NCBI GenBank assembly: GCA_016808115.1
Contig: JAEQBH010001383.1
Span: 124,001-188,000, forward strand
DNA from: Tetrastigma voinierianum
Taxonomy: Eukaryota; Streptophyta; Magnoliopsida; Vitales; Vitaceae
Length of the DNA: 64,000 nucleotides
Reading direction: 5' to 3'
Numbering within the stretch: position 1 is the stretch's first letter; every line of letters begins with the position of its first letter. Below the pieces are notes generated by a model. It saw only the letters and a program-made list of their open reading frames with translations. It searched no databases and was not told the DNA's origin. The translations under genes were made by a program, and so were the position numbers. Shown piece after piece: positions 41,999 to 53,711 of this stretch.

Positions 41999-44555
41999 TG
42001 TAGGAAATGCGGCAACTCACGGTAACTCCAGTGACTGTTTCATTGACAAGTTACCATAAGCTAAGTTAAAGCTATTTGGCCTTATTTGGAAACGTGGAGT
42101 TTATAAAATTTTCCCTTTTCTATCAAAATCACCTTTAGTTTAGCGAAAATCGGTATATGTGCCGCGGTGGTCGACCTAAATACAAAATCACTGTATAAAA
42201 CAAAATACACTCCCGATGTTTTCCCGAATGTCAGTATAGCAGCCAGGGACCTCTGGTCCTCATCCAAAATATAAGATAAGGATCAATCAAATATAAGTTT
42301 ATCATAACTGTTTTCTCAAAACCATGCATGCATATTTTACAAAGCGATATTTACATAAAAAATGCCTGTTTTGCTTTTATAGTTTTAATTTACCTTATCT
42401 TATATATGAAATCACAACCACGTCTAGTGAGGATCTACGGAAAGATCACCAAAGCTTCAACACACGAAAAATTATTTTAAACGGCGTGAGCCAAACGGCT
42501 CGATGAGTCTTATAAGTTCTAAATCTTCTTTAATACCAGCTGTTTGTATCTCCCAAATATGAAAAATACGTACGAAATGGTTGTAAAGCGTTTATAGAGA
42601 AGAAAAGCGAGTTTTTTTCTGAAAACCATTCTGGCCCATTACAGAAAGCTATTCTATTTGTTGGCCCATTACAGAAAACTAGTGTTCTTTGAAATACATT
42701 ACAAAAACATAATCTATTTCTTGTGTTTGATGGTGGTTAATATCACGAAAAGTGCTATCTTGGAAATCAAGTACCAACCAACATGGCCCATTTACATGAA
42801 ATACCTAGGCGTGATACCGCGGAACCTCGGAACGGCATCGGTGTGAATCTCGGAACACTACTAGGCTAAGATGGTCCGGTGAACACGGCGAGTCTATATA
42901 GCATAATGGAACCACCCGGAACCAAAATGCTCGGTGATGGAACCTCGGAACCAACACCTCATCGCTATGTACTGAAATTATTGCGCTAACTATATACCTC
43001 GGATATGGAAGGCGACTCACTATATAAATATATACTAGATCCCAACCCCCGATTGCCGACCCGGACAATATAGTTAGTCATAATATCCCGTAACCTTGCC
43101 ATGCCTGATAAGCCATCGTAGGAAGCTGAGATGTGCCATCCCAGGGTTTCTTCATTGATAAATGTTTCTTAAATAAATCAAACTTTTAACAGTATAACAA
43201 TTGGAAGTAAAAAAATGCTATAAATCTATATTTTCAAAGCACTTTACAAAATTGTAATTTAAACACTTTCGTTTTTTAAATGATTTTAGTACTCACCTTT
43301 TCTCGACTAATTTCTTTCAAATCTTGTCGAGCACTCTAGATTCTCGACGGATGCTCAACTACGCCTACACAATCCATACAGGTGCGAAAATGCCCTCGAG
43401 TTTAACGTTTTAACCATAAAACACCAGGGCTACCAAAATGATAATATCAGTGAACTTAGTTTCTAACAAAACTTTACGTGCTAGTCCCATTCGATATGGA
43501 CATCGATAATATGATGTGAAATTGATCAAAATGTCCCTACACATTAAATGTCCTATAAAAACTATTTGTTTTAGCCAACTTTTGACTCAAGGGACTTTTC
43601 ATAGGGTTTAAAAATACCCGAAACATTTCTGAAAATTCCGTCCGACTTGTCCATTATCTGAATTTTCATGAGCTTGTCGACAGGTCAGAAATTCATGCAG
43701 TATCAGAACCATGATCCCAAATTCCTAAAAATTCATAAACTAGTCTAAAATTTGGGCTAAATTCATAGTGCACTAACGTCTCACAATAAAATTTGGTATT
43801 CTGTTAACACTGAAGCGAAACCAACACTAATCAAAACCAAAATTTTCTACCTTTTAAGTTTGTGAAAGGCTAAGATATTGAAGAATTTTTCAATAAGTAG
43901 CTCTCTTCGTATATAATTGCCTTACGCTAGATGAACAGCCACTCTCGGTCCGATTTCCGTATGTTGATCAGAAAAACAAAGAAAATATCAAAAAAAAATC
44001 ACTTCCTCCTTCTCTCTGCGTCTCAGTCAGTCACTTTCCCCATTTATTTTTATTCTTTTTTGATTTCTTTTTTTTTTTATTATTAACTATTCTTCTTTAA
44101 TTATTATTCTTATTTTTAGATAAATAATTTCTATTACCCCATTCAGTCTATTTCTATCAGGAAAAATTTTATTTATCATAATTGAATATCTTTAAATATT
44201 TGCCATTTTAAAGATTTTCACCAAATCTAGTTTAGTTTTTCTTTCCCTAAACGAGTGGCCTGAAATTCATAAAATGTTCAAACTATCTAGATTTAGCTTT
44301 CTTGGGTTACTAGATTTATAAGACAATTATGTTGTGATCCGTTTAGATCATCAGATGTCTAAATTTTCTAGGCTTTCTGAACCATTTTGGTAATTTATTA
44401 TTATTATCCTTTTAAAATTTCATACATGAATTTCACCCCTCCACTTCTTAATTGCAAAAGTGCCACAATTGTTGAAAACTTTATAATTTCATCATGCTCA
44501 ACAAAAATTCATGTGTTTTCAAAATAATTCAGAGAGCACTTAATGCACATACGGT
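41999..44555 (-). repeat. 5' LTR of the minus-strand chromovirus
   Basis: Direct-repeat partner of 31301-33852. The inner end (plus strand TGTAGGAAATGCGGC) precedes the primer site. The outer end is decayed: similarity to the 3' LTR stops after GCACATACGGTTA at about 44547. Confidence 0.75.
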
Positions 44556-44969
44556 TATAAAAATTTTATCTAAGGACCAGGGATCATTATGTTTAAAACT
44601 ATGACCAGTATGAGTCGATCATACATGAGCCGCTTGTGGGTAATCGAGAAGGCCCACATTCTACAAATCAAACTAAATTTCACCGATAAGGGAAATAGAA
44701 TAATCCCGATAACGAGTTATCTTGATCAGAATAAAATCTCACCGGTAAGAAAATAAGATAATTCACGATATAACGGTTCATCCTATGGATCGAAGCCAGG
44801 ATACCACCGTAGAAGAAAAGAATAATTCTAAAATATTTGCTCTTCAATATTCCTAATCGAGTTCGATACACGTGCTTGAATATCACGTCGATGAGAAAGA
44901 ATCCTAATCACCATCGATTGGGAAAACCATATATTATAAATACCGCCACCCCATGGTGAAGGTGTAAAC
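44556..44969 (+). mobile_element. Likely 5' LTR remnant of the plus-strand Tat element
   Basis: AT-rich, non-coding, with repeated GATAA(C/G)GAGTTATCTTGATCAG- and CACCG(A/G)TAAG-type words at 44670-44760. A TATA box sits at 44935, followed 35 bases later by a PBS-like sequence and then the gag ATG. About 400 bp long, in the usual size range of Tat LTRs. The left border is not defined. Confidence 0.45.
44935..44942 (+). promoter_or_regulatory. TATA box of the Tat LTR
   Basis: TATAAATA in the context CCATATATTATAAATACC, 55 bases upstream of the gag ATG. Confidence 0.5.
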
Positions 44970-44987
44970 ATTCGCCCTCTAAGCGGT
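44970..44987 (+). other. Decayed primer binding site of the Tat element
   Basis: ATTCGCCCTCTAAGCGGT resembles the ATTGGCGCCGTCTGTGGG type of primer site common in Tat elements, at the expected place between LTR and gag. Weak match. Confidence 0.3.
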
Positions 44988-44989
44988 CA

Positions 44990-46560
44990 ATGCCACGAAA
45001 AGCGGCCTTGACGCCGAATGACCACGGCGAAGCCGCCAACCCTTCTTCTTTCTTGTCTTTGGGAAAATTTTACACGAGCACAACGGACCAGCCCAGTGAC
45101 TGGTCTCTTTATCTAGGCGCGACGATCGAGCTAGCCCGAGACCGATCCACAGCCAACCGGATTAGAAGCCCAGCGACCCCAGCGCTCCAACGATCCGGTT
45201 GAAAGGCATCATCGATTTAACCGTGCGGCCGAGCAATGATTCCGCGACCAAATCGTGATCTCTGGGTCTGATGGTATCAACGCAGGAACCTGGCGAGGCG
45301 TGCCGATGCCGAGATCACGAGACCGCCGCGACCGCAGACAATAAACCTCTGGTGCGTTAGAAGCGATGCAGAAAGCCAACGAGCGAAATTGGGCGCTCGC
45401 CTCACGGCAAAGCGCGATAGGAGAGTTAGAGCAACTCGCGAGGCGGATGCAACGCCCCAGGAGCGCAATAAACTGGAAGGTCACAGCCTTCGCGCCGCCA
45501 TGAGAGCGACACAGTCTCGACATTCCCAGGGTGTAAAGCGAAGCGAGTCAGCGAGGAGCCGGGCGGGACGGTGATTAGCCGCGGAGGGAGGTGAGGCGAC
45601 ACTCGGAGGACATGTCGGGAGCGAATAGCCACGTCACCCTCGGTAAAGGGCGGGAGGCAATCATGGACGGAGGGTTCGAGAGCCTCCAGTAGGACCCGGC
45701 TGCGTAAAGGAAGTGGTAAGGGACGGAGCTCACGATGCTATGGACACCTTGTCACAGTGGGGCGAGTCCTGGGTTCATGGTAGGGTGCTCCTTCCCTTCG
45801 GCCCAGTCCGAATGCCACACGGGTGAGCGTTCAGTGATGCGAAGATCGGTCGATCATCTCGCGCCTTACAAGGGAAATCAAGGCTGGAGCTACTACGGAT
45901 ATCGGGATACCGTGCGATCAGAGCTTCGCTATCACATTAAAAGGCCCGGCCTTGGCACGGTTTTAACAGGGCTTCGCGCCCGTCAATCTCCTGCGTTGAT
46001 TTATCCATTGCTTTGCGTCTCTCGCTCATTGGAGCCGGGCGTATAGAAAGCCAAGTTACCATCTATTGACCATCATGACTGCCGTGCTTTGGGATCAACA
46101 TGTTTCAAGGTTCGAGTCTACAAAGGTAGATGTGCACGGCGAAGAAGTTTGCGATCAACAATATTCGGATTAGGGGTCAGTCGAAGACTTGATGTTTCCA
46201 TCTCTAAAATCCTCCGAGCAAGCATGGTTGAAGTGCTCATAAAAGCGGGGCTTGATACATCAATAATGAAAGCTCATATCCAAAAAAGCTCCTCCACCCA
46301 AAAAGAAAAGCAAAGGCAGACGAAGTGGCGGTGGGCCCCCGAACAAAGCGGCAAGAGAATCTCAAGAAAGAAAGATGGAGAAACGATCCCGAAAAACGAG
46401 AAACCTCAAAGATGGAATGCGGGCCCACCTCAACTGAAACGATATATATTACCTCGTTTCACCCTTGACCTAAGGTATCTGGGTCTGCGAAGTTCGAGCG
46501 AGCAGTTCAAGTGTGACTCAAATAAATCGGGCCTCAAATCAAGAGAGACAACACAGGTAT
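44990..46560 (+). pseudogene. Tat-lineage gag (broken)
   Basis: Starts at ATG 44990 (MPRKAALTPNDHGEAANPSS). A charged segment follows, with ANERNWALASRQSAIGELEQ and LARRM near 45375-45440, probably coiled-coil. YRKPSYHLL near 46045 and ISKILRASMVEVLIKAGL near 46195-46250 match the conserved gag block before the basic tail. 46260-46400 is strongly basic (KSSSTQKEKQRQTKWRW, GKRISRKKDGE), as in Tat gag. The zinc knuckle is not visible; LTR-G starts about there. The region is richer in G+C than its surroundings, so many spurious reading frames occur on both strands. Several stops and frameshifts. Confidence 0.65.
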
Positions 46561-49500
46561 TAGTTCCATAAAGACCATCTTATGACCTAGTTTCTATCTA
46601 TAATCTCTTCGTGGTAAAAGATGGAATTAGAAAGGTAAAATAAGTCTCTACATTAGATTAAATTTGAATCATGGCATTGAGAATTATAAATTTAAGGTTG
46701 GCCGATTAGTATGCGCTCCCAGTTCAGGAAGGTATAATTTGTGATCTTTGGCAGAGTATCAGGCACTAAGTGTCCCAATGTAATATTTGGAGATGAAATT
46801 AGGAAATGATAATTCTGAACCAGAATTTTCCAATTTTAAATCAAGATACAATTGTAATAGACCATAAAAGGACATGTAAGTCATAAAACAAGTAGAGATG
46901 GGCCATAATATAGAAATAAACAGTTTAATTGCAATAAAAAAAATTAAAGACATTTTTTAAATTGGAAAATATTAGACTCATAAATAGCCATGATACAAAC
47001 CAAAATCAAATTTTGGTCTCAATTTAGTTAGAAGCTAGCATTGAAGGAGAATAGGAAAGAAGAGCAAGAAGAGGAGGAAGAGATGATGAAGATGGCCCTT
47101 CCAGCCCATCCAGCCTTAAAATCCTTTATCTTTAAACCCTCTCCCAAGTCCTCTCAACTCTCTAGATTAAGAACCAGTAAGAAATTAGCTCATTCTCCCT
47201 TTTCTTTGCTGAAATTTCCGGCAGTATTGTAAATTCTTTGAAGTACGACTGACATGTTGTTGGGGGTTTTGCATAAATGGTGTCAAAACCTAAGTGATTC
47301 TCCATAACCTTAGAGGATGTGTTTGTATAGGTGTAAAATGGTAGAGATGGGTTTGATTTATGGGCTGTTATAGGCAGTCATTGAAACGAAAATTTGTTTT
47401 TCACACACAACCTAGTTGATGAAAGTTTGAGTGGTGTTAAGTGTTCAAAATGAACAAGTAATGTTTATGTGTGTTATGACCATATTAGACAGTAGTAGCT
47501 CTGAAATTTAGAGTTTGAAACCAAGTTTGAGCATTAAAAAAAAAACAAAAGGAGAATGTTGGGTTTTGAAGGAATTGCTGTCAAAATTTTGTAAACCCTG
47601 TTTTGTTTTATTTATAAATTAATTTAGAATCATCCAAATGAATTGACGATTCCAATTGGCTAAAGACCATAAGAGATAGGGCTAAAAATGCCATAGAAAG
47701 GGACCAAGAGCAAATTGTACGCTAAGGCTCCAAATATGGACTGAAAAGGTGAACTCGTGGCGCTCCACTGATTTTGCTCTATTCTGGGTATGGTTGTAGT
47801 GTTTGGTCATAGTGGAGTTTCACTCATCCAGAATTGAGTGATTAAAATTCTGAGTAAAATAGACTTCTAGAATAGAAGTTATATGAAGGAAGTTCAAAGC
47901 AAATTTTCTTCAAAATTTTCAGAATTATTTCCAAGTAGAGCTATGTACTGAATTCTGTTATGCAATTTGATATCTGGATATAAAATACAATAACAGGGTT
48001 TTTGTAGTGATTCAAATTGGGTGATTCCAATTGGAAAACCTTAGAACCATAGCTTCAAATGAGTGAAAGAAACAAAGGCAATTTCCATTATGACTAGAAG
48101 GTGATATAAGTGAGCTTAGTAGGAAGAAGAACGAAGGAAGCAGACCCCGAAGCGGCGTGCTACCACCTTTCTGTTATGAAATTTGTCCGTTTTGTGTAAA
48201 TCTCTTACACGTTCAGCTAACCAGAGAAATTAAACGGACGCGTGGGGTGATCCCTAAATTGAAAACTAAAACTTTTACCTTAAAAATCGGGATTAGATCT
48301 GGGTTGAGTAGAAACAAGTTAGAGGATACCATAGAGAAAATGGTCTTAGTGAGATTATTATTGCTTATAATTGAGAATTGAAATTTTTTCACTAAATGAT
48401 GAGGAATATTGGCAGGTGATGGGCAGGAGGCGGCGTCCACGAGCCTCGTAGAGAAGCTTGACGAGGGTAATGTGGCTTCAAGGTAAGTGGTTCGCCATAA
48501 GATCCTTTCAATTTCATGCTTAATTGGTTGAGTATTGGTAATGAATATGGTAGTTAAATGTCTAAAAGACAATATTATTTGAAAAGAGGAGTTTTAGAAG
48601 TTTCTAAAATGAGTTAGATTTGTGATTTTGACACTTAAGTAAATGTAGTTTTAAAGCCCATGTATATTCCTTAAGATATAATGAGGATTGGCGTTATGTG
48701 GCGATGAGTAAATTAGGTAGTGATGGCTCACAATGAGAAAAGTTAACAGCACTATGTAATGCAGTGCAAAAATTCCGTACGTAGTTGCTGGGTTTCATAG
48801 AGTATGGCGCTACGTTCACGATCTGAACTCATTCCGCGCGTGGTTAGCTAATTGTATAATTTAGCACTAAGTGTGATCACGTTAAATTCCGCTCGTAGTT
48901 ACTTGAGGTTTGTACTACAATTCTGCGTCTGATAAGTGAGTATTGTAGTTGCTTTCCGGTGATAACCTTTAAAGCCCTCGTGCGATGCGATGATTCAGTA
49001 ACGTAGTGGTTGAAGGAGACTTAAATGAAGCTTCACGTTGGGCGTTAGTTTTAAATGCGTGATGGATTAAAAATAAATTAAAGATATACATAGGGTTTTT
49101 GAAAGAAATCATAGAACAAATGATAAATTGTCATGTGCATTATGTGATACTCATATTTTTCGTTTGCACTAACTTGTTTGTTCATTTTGTAGCTAATTAT
49201 ATTCCATTTGTGTGCTACTCAGGGCGACAGGACGTCATCATTTTATTGTTATCTATATAGGTGGGCGACTTATGACTATGATGTAAAACTTTTTGTATGG
49301 AGATGGATATGTAATTAATTTGATACATGTTTGAATTTTGAAATTTGTATATTTATGAAATGTTCATTGCGTTTCAGCATATATGGTACATCTAGATATA
49401 TTCTACTTAAATTTGTAAGTTTGTATTTATGAGTTGGGTGTTGATATGGCATGTTAATTGGAAATATGATAATGATTATTAACGATTTGGGAATAAAGAA

Positions 49501-49689
49501 GTTGGGAGGAATTGAGGTTTTTGATAGAGTGTCAATTTCTTGTGTGAGTCAGGACACAGTTTATCAAAGAAATCTGGTAGTTATCTTGAAAATTTTATAA
49601 AGTATTTGGAAACAAAGTTACGAAAATTTTTATGCTCCTAACTAATTAAAAAGAAAATTTAATTTACGGGTTAGGTAAAACCTGTTATA
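46561..49689 (-). mobile_element. LTR-G: inverted chromovirus-type LTR in the Tat element
   Basis: Non-coding, minus orientation. Its left part has GGACATGTAAGTCATAAAAC and GATGGGCCATAATA (46872-46915) and a purine-rich GAAGAGGAGGAAGAG tract (47045-47085), in the order seen in LTR-B and LTR-D. TTGAGTGATTAAAATTCTGA and AAAATAGACTTC near 47840-47870 are the complement of the GAAGTCTATTTT block. The right end AACCTGTTATA at 49689 is the complement of a TATAACAGGTT start. The left border lies between 46561 and 46780 (a TGTCCCAATGTAA at 46771 is one candidate). Reading frames inside show no known domain. Confidence 0.6.
48780..48960 (-). repeat. Degenerate subrepeats in LTR-G
   Basis: Words ATTCCG(T/C)(A/G)C(G)TAGTTGCT / ATTCCGCGCGTGGTTAGCTA / ATTCCGCTCGTAGTTACTTG / ATTCTGCGTCTGATAAGTG at roughly 60-bp spacing. 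Confidence 0.55.
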
Positions 49690-50720
49690 GAAAGTGAGGT
49701 TTCGGCTTTGCCGGTTCTTCGATCAGATGAAGGTGGGTTTGAGCAATCAGATTTTGGGTGCGGCAGAGATCTCGGGACAAGGTTTAGATAAGGTGCAGGA
49801 AGGTCTTTGTCCTTGTGGACACCGCCACGAATGATTGCATACCGACAGGAGATAAGAGTGCCAATCGTTGAGGTATCTCAGAAGCTTCATGGCCTCACGA
49901 AGTGCAGGCCTCGGAATCGGGCTCAAACCCCGGAGGGCTCAGCTCAGGCGACCACCACTACCACTCGACGGAGGGGCAACAGCTCCAGGCTTGACAGCCC
50001 TGCAGGGAAATCCGTGTGATACTCGGGAGGATTTGGGAGGAGAGGGGAATCCGGCTCGGCCGGAGGCTACTGCGCGGCATCGGTGGTGAGGTAGCGGAAG
50101 TACAGCGGTGTCAAAGCGCAGCTCAACATCCACCAGATTCTCTTGCACGAGGATCTCAGAGGTGCCAGCACCAGTAGCGACCCCTTGGTAATTTGGCCAG
50201 GTTCTTGCCAAACCAAAAATCCATCAGTCCCCCAGTTGACAGCAGGGTTTAGTGGCATCATCTTGCAGCCTCACCAACCGATAAAGATGGTGACATGGAA
50301 GGAGGCAGGGAACCGTGGCACCATTTGCGAAGGATTCTCCCAAAGAAAAGTATTACCCTTGGGCTCAATCCCCAGCTAATTGCCCACACACCACACACGC
50401 CGGGATCCAGGTACGAGTGACGGCTGGCAATGAATTCCTACATTATGGGGCGCCCCATGCATATTATATTTATTGGTGGAGTGGGCTCTCTCTCAATGCA
50501 ATAAAAGCCATTTCCTAAAACACCACACTTGATGATGATCGAGTTTCCCTCTGATGGCGGGCCTAGGAATGAATTGAGAGAACATTGTGGCCGGGGGAAT
50601 GCTACTCGACATCCATGAAGCAGGAAGGCGGTCGATACTTGAGTAGCAGCAGGCGAACTCAGAGCATCGCAGCGAGGTGCTCACCCAGAGCTGAGCCCTC
50701 GAGAAGAGCTGGGCTGCGCG
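49690..50720 (+). pseudogene. Tat-lineage protease region of pol (broken)
   Basis: Aspartic protease part of a Tat polyprotein that processes Gag and Pol. Recognised pieces: ICEGFSQRKVLPLGSIP at 50322-50372 (the LVGFxGExVxPxGxIxLP segment after the active site), HYGAPHAYYIYW ... LSLNAIKAIS at 50447-50516 (the xVxDxPxxYNxILGRPxLNxLxAV segment), LMMIEFPSDGG near 50532-50562, and CYSTSMKQEG at 50601-50630 (ARxCYxxSLK). The catalytic D-x-GSS motif was not found intact. 49800-50100 holds a proline- and arginine-rich stretch that I cannot assign. Frameshifts separate all blocks. Confidence 0.72.
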
Positions 50721-51613
50721 CCAGGTTGGATGGCGACCACAGGCACTCTGCTTTGTGGCTCCCGGTGGCGGGGACCTGGCTCTCTCGGCGTTTTACGCGG
50801 GACGAAACAAAGATGTCTTACGCAGGGCGGGCAGAGCATGGGAGGGATTGACCCCCGCGATGTCCCACATGGTGGCGTGCATTGTCATGACCAGATCAAA
50901 CAAAGGAGAGCACTTTTGAGGAAAACAGCGATCCCTGGCCAGAGGGAGGTAACCCAAACTCCTCCAGCGGGGAGGCGATCGAGAGAGGTGGAATATCCTG
51001 AATGGATTTGCCAATATCGTGCTTGTCAAAAAAGCCCAAGCGGCAGGTAGCAGCTGCATCGACTTCGATATCGCTGGAGCAGCCGCCCCGAGGCGGTTCC
51101 CGCTGCGCCATATCGATCTCATCGAGTGGGCGCCACTCACAGGCCATGAACTTCGATTTATGGATGCTTTCCTCGGCTCACAGCGGGATCGGCGCGGACC
51201 CGGGCGACCAAGAAAAGACCTCGTTCGTCACGGCCCGCGAGGGCAGTGACCGCTTCGTGCTTGATTACCCATTTGGGGCTCGAGCGCGAGGCTACATCGA
51301 GTTGTGAATAGGATGTTCGACGGAGATAGGAACAGCCATGGAGGTGTACATAGATACGGCATGCGGTAAAATCCCACTGGCATAAGCTCCGCCTTAGCAC
51401 ATATGTCAAAGTTCAAATCTGAGGTACAACATGGCCCGAATCGGCCCAGTGCGCGCCCGGAGTATCAGCCGGAAAATTCCTAGGTTTCGCAGTATTGATA
51501 TTAAATTTAAGAGGCAAGTCGGATAAAATAAGGTTATTACTTTCGACATGCCATCGCCCCTCGAGGCATAAAAAAAGGAAGTCCAGTACGTCGTAAGGAA
51601 GGAGTTCTTTGCT
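50721..51613 (+). pseudogene. Tat-lineage reverse transcriptase (broken)
   Basis: IDPRDVPHGGVHCHDQI near 50850 (family: GIDPxxixHxLxVd), REVEYPEWI near 50985 (the FIREVxYPEWLxNVVLV block), VKKAQAAG, CIDFDIAGAA near 51057, FPLRHIDL then GHELRFMDAF (51100-51170; family FPLPRIDxLVDxTxGHxxLSFMDAFSGY), and DQEKTSFVTAREG at 51208-51246. Then MEVYID at 51338-51355, where the second aspartate of YIDD is changed to T, so the active site is lost. A SRGIKK-like remnant of the RGIExNPEKI block lies near 51560. The domain order is complete up to the KEVQR position, where LTR-H is inserted. Confidence 0.85.
51609..51613. repeat. Left target site duplication (TTGCT) of LTR-H
   Basis: TTGCT before the TG of LTR-H, identical to 52739-52743. 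Confidence 0.7.
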
Positions 51614-52738
51614 TGATGAGTGCCTAAAACGCACTCATCTTACGCTCAGCGTGGGATTGTGTTTTCACATTTATTTTGCAATAATTTTATAGTTTTGTGG
51701 CTAGATCCACGATTTTAAATGCGGTGTGAATTCTGAGTTCATTGGAGCGCAAAGGCAGCTTTTTGGGAGGCGATTTGGAACAATGAGGCCAGGGCGAGGA
51801 AGTGGCCCCAGCCACGTCCCGCGGCTCGACTCACGAAAAATCACACTCGTCATTTTAAAGTCACGAAGGCTCGAAATTAGAGATTATGTCGGGAGGCGTA
51901 CGAGGAAAGGCACGATTCGGACCCGGATCGGCGGAGACTTGGAGTGCTTTCGGGATTGGACCGTTTCTCCTTAGTTAGATATTATTTTGGATAATATGAT
52001 GATGTTTTTTAATGCTAGACAATTTGATCTTTTCGCATTGATGTTCCTAGATCTCTTTCTAGGGTTACATCAAACCACATACATACAATGGATTAAAGCT
52101 GATCTTTCATATTGATAGTTATTATTAATTTATCACATCTACTATGCACATTTCAATTATGTATTCAATGTCGCGATGTGCATAATCATACTTGAATCAA
52201 GAGATTCGAGAGATAGGGGTATTCAGGGATCAAGGTACAAGTAGCCTTTAAGCCCAGATTAGGTTAATAGAGATATTCGAACTGAAGGTAGCATTTAGAG
52301 GGAGTAGAACATTTAAGCATTTCGAATCACAGAGGTCGAGATAAGAGATATACTCGATTCTATTCACGAGATAGTGGATATACCTCGAGAGAGGATATCA
52401 TAGAGCAGAGATCACTCGCCATTGGCATATTACAAATATGTTGAATAACGTATCTTTAGAAAGTAGTAATCCATTGAAAAGAGCGTGATAGGGGAGATTT
52501 AACCACAAGGCGCGGCCACGTTAATTCACTTTAGAATCGATGACAGATTCGTTCATACACTTAGTTTTACCCTAGAATCATTTATTCGGATATTATGAAG
52601 CAAAACCTCTGTAGTGAATTCACCTTTCACAGCCGGATGCGATATCCATTACTTTAAATTGTTGTATATTACTTGAAATTTCACCGGCGTGCACTTGCGC
52701 ACATAGGCATTCATTTTACCGCGCGTTTTGACTGTATC
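51614..52738 (+). mobile_element. LTR-H: solo LTR of 1125 bp, family not assigned
   Basis: Begins TGATGAGTGCCTAAAACGCA, a sequence with its own small inverted repeat (GATGAGTGC / GCACTCATC). Flanked by TTGCT on both sides. The pol reading stops at the left flank and resumes at the right flank without loss. The interior is AT-rich and non-coding apart from a GC-richer block 51745-51975, with no recognisable protein. Near the end, GTGCACTTGCGCACATAGGC resembles the 3' part of several plant LTRs. The last bases (GTATC) are not the usual CA. Confidence 0.65.
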
Positions 52739-52743
52739 TTGCT
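52739..52743. repeat. Right target site duplication (TTGCT) of LTR-H
   Basis: Identical to 51609-51613. Directly followed by the remnant of the LTGRI block of Tat pol. Confidence 0.7.
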
Positions 52744-53711
52744 TTAAACCGGTCGTATCCAGGCGGAGTGATAAGTGTCGGTACTCTTCCCAAGAGTTTT
52801 AAGAGGTCTTTCAATGGGATACGGTCTGAGAGGAAACATTCTCAGCATTGAACATGTTGGGCTCCCCTCCCAGGTCACGAGTGGCCAGTTGAGAGGGCTC
52901 ATCACTACATACTTAGGCGCATTTGGGACTTCTCGACCAGCGTTGTCCATAGGCGTCGAGGACAAAGATTGTCACGACACCTAATAGTTTATTGTGCGGC
53001 CGGCTTTGGGAGGGAGGCGGAGGAGAATATCACGAGGATGGAAAAACTAATCTTGGCATTAATGCCGCCGGCTCGGAAGCTCCGCCCACTTTTCGAGGCT
53101 CATACCCACCCAGGAGTTTCCCAGCGGAGAATATCCGATGAAGCAAGTGGCCCATAAGCCGAGACCTCGGGAAGAGGTATTAAGAGTGAGCCATAATAGA
53201 ACTAGCGAGTTCGAGCATCGGATATAAACCACGAAACTCTGATAAAGGGCAAGGTCTTAGGGACCGTCATGGATTCATCTGGCTGGACTCTTACAGGGGG
53301 CTGGCCAGTGACCTCCCATACGAGAGCTTTAAGTAGATGGAGCCACAGCCTTGCAAGGAGCGACCCGGTCTGATCCCGAGCCTCCGGGAGGGTATGTAGA
53401 TGTGTCACGCTCGGGTTCAGGTCCCGAGCCTCCGACAGCCGGTAGAGATATGAGGCAAATCATGCTTTGGGAACTCAACTACGCCCCATTCTAGCACAGA
53501 GTGACCAGCTGGGAGTCTCAGTGACTCATGGTAGTAAGACAAATAGAAGATACTCTGAGGCGAGAGTGAAAGAATGATAATGCTTTGCCTCGAGAAAATT
53601 TATATGGGATTTAATGAAAAGTTCGTCTTGGTCAGTCGGGACATATCCCGGATCGGAGAACTCCAGGCCCGTACCTTGGCAAGCTAATGGCGACTACGGG
53701 AACACCTCGAG
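52744..53711 (+). pseudogene. Tat-lineage RT end, RNase H and archaeal-type RNase H region (broken)
   Basis: Starts in a TGRI remnant at about 52750, FPKSFKRSFNG near 52790 (family FFKxLKKxxxFxWT), TYLGAFGTSRPALS near 52908-52949, and RMEKLILALMPPARKLRPLF followed by EAHT at 53036-53108, an excellent match to the Tat RNase H block. SEFEHRI and DKGQGLRD near 53209-53262 correspond to the YDIxYxPRxAIKGQALADF block, where a second RNase H-like domain begins in Tat elements. The region 53600-53700 (SRDISRIGELQARTLAS) corresponds to the xxVPRxxNxxADxLAxLAS end. The Athila element is inserted directly after, so the Tat integrase must lie beyond the window. Confidence 0.82.

Larger units (their letters stand above)
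31301..44555 (-). mobile_element. Near-complete chromovirus (Tekay/Del-like) on the minus strand, with LTR-F nested in its RT
   Basis: Two related LTRs of about 2.55 kb (31301-33852 and 41999-44555) in the same orientation flank an internal region. On the minus strand it reads primer site, gag, protease, RT, RNase H and integrase, the chromovirus order. Removing LTR-F leaves about 4.7 kb of internal sequence, which is normal for the lineage. All domains are frameshifted. The LTRs have diverged greatly, so the insertion is old. Confidence 0.82.

Noticed and set aside
45209..45632. Arg/Ser-rich minus-strand frames of 104 and 68 aa
   Set aside because: They are antisense to Tat gag. The GC-rich stretch leaves several frames open by chance.
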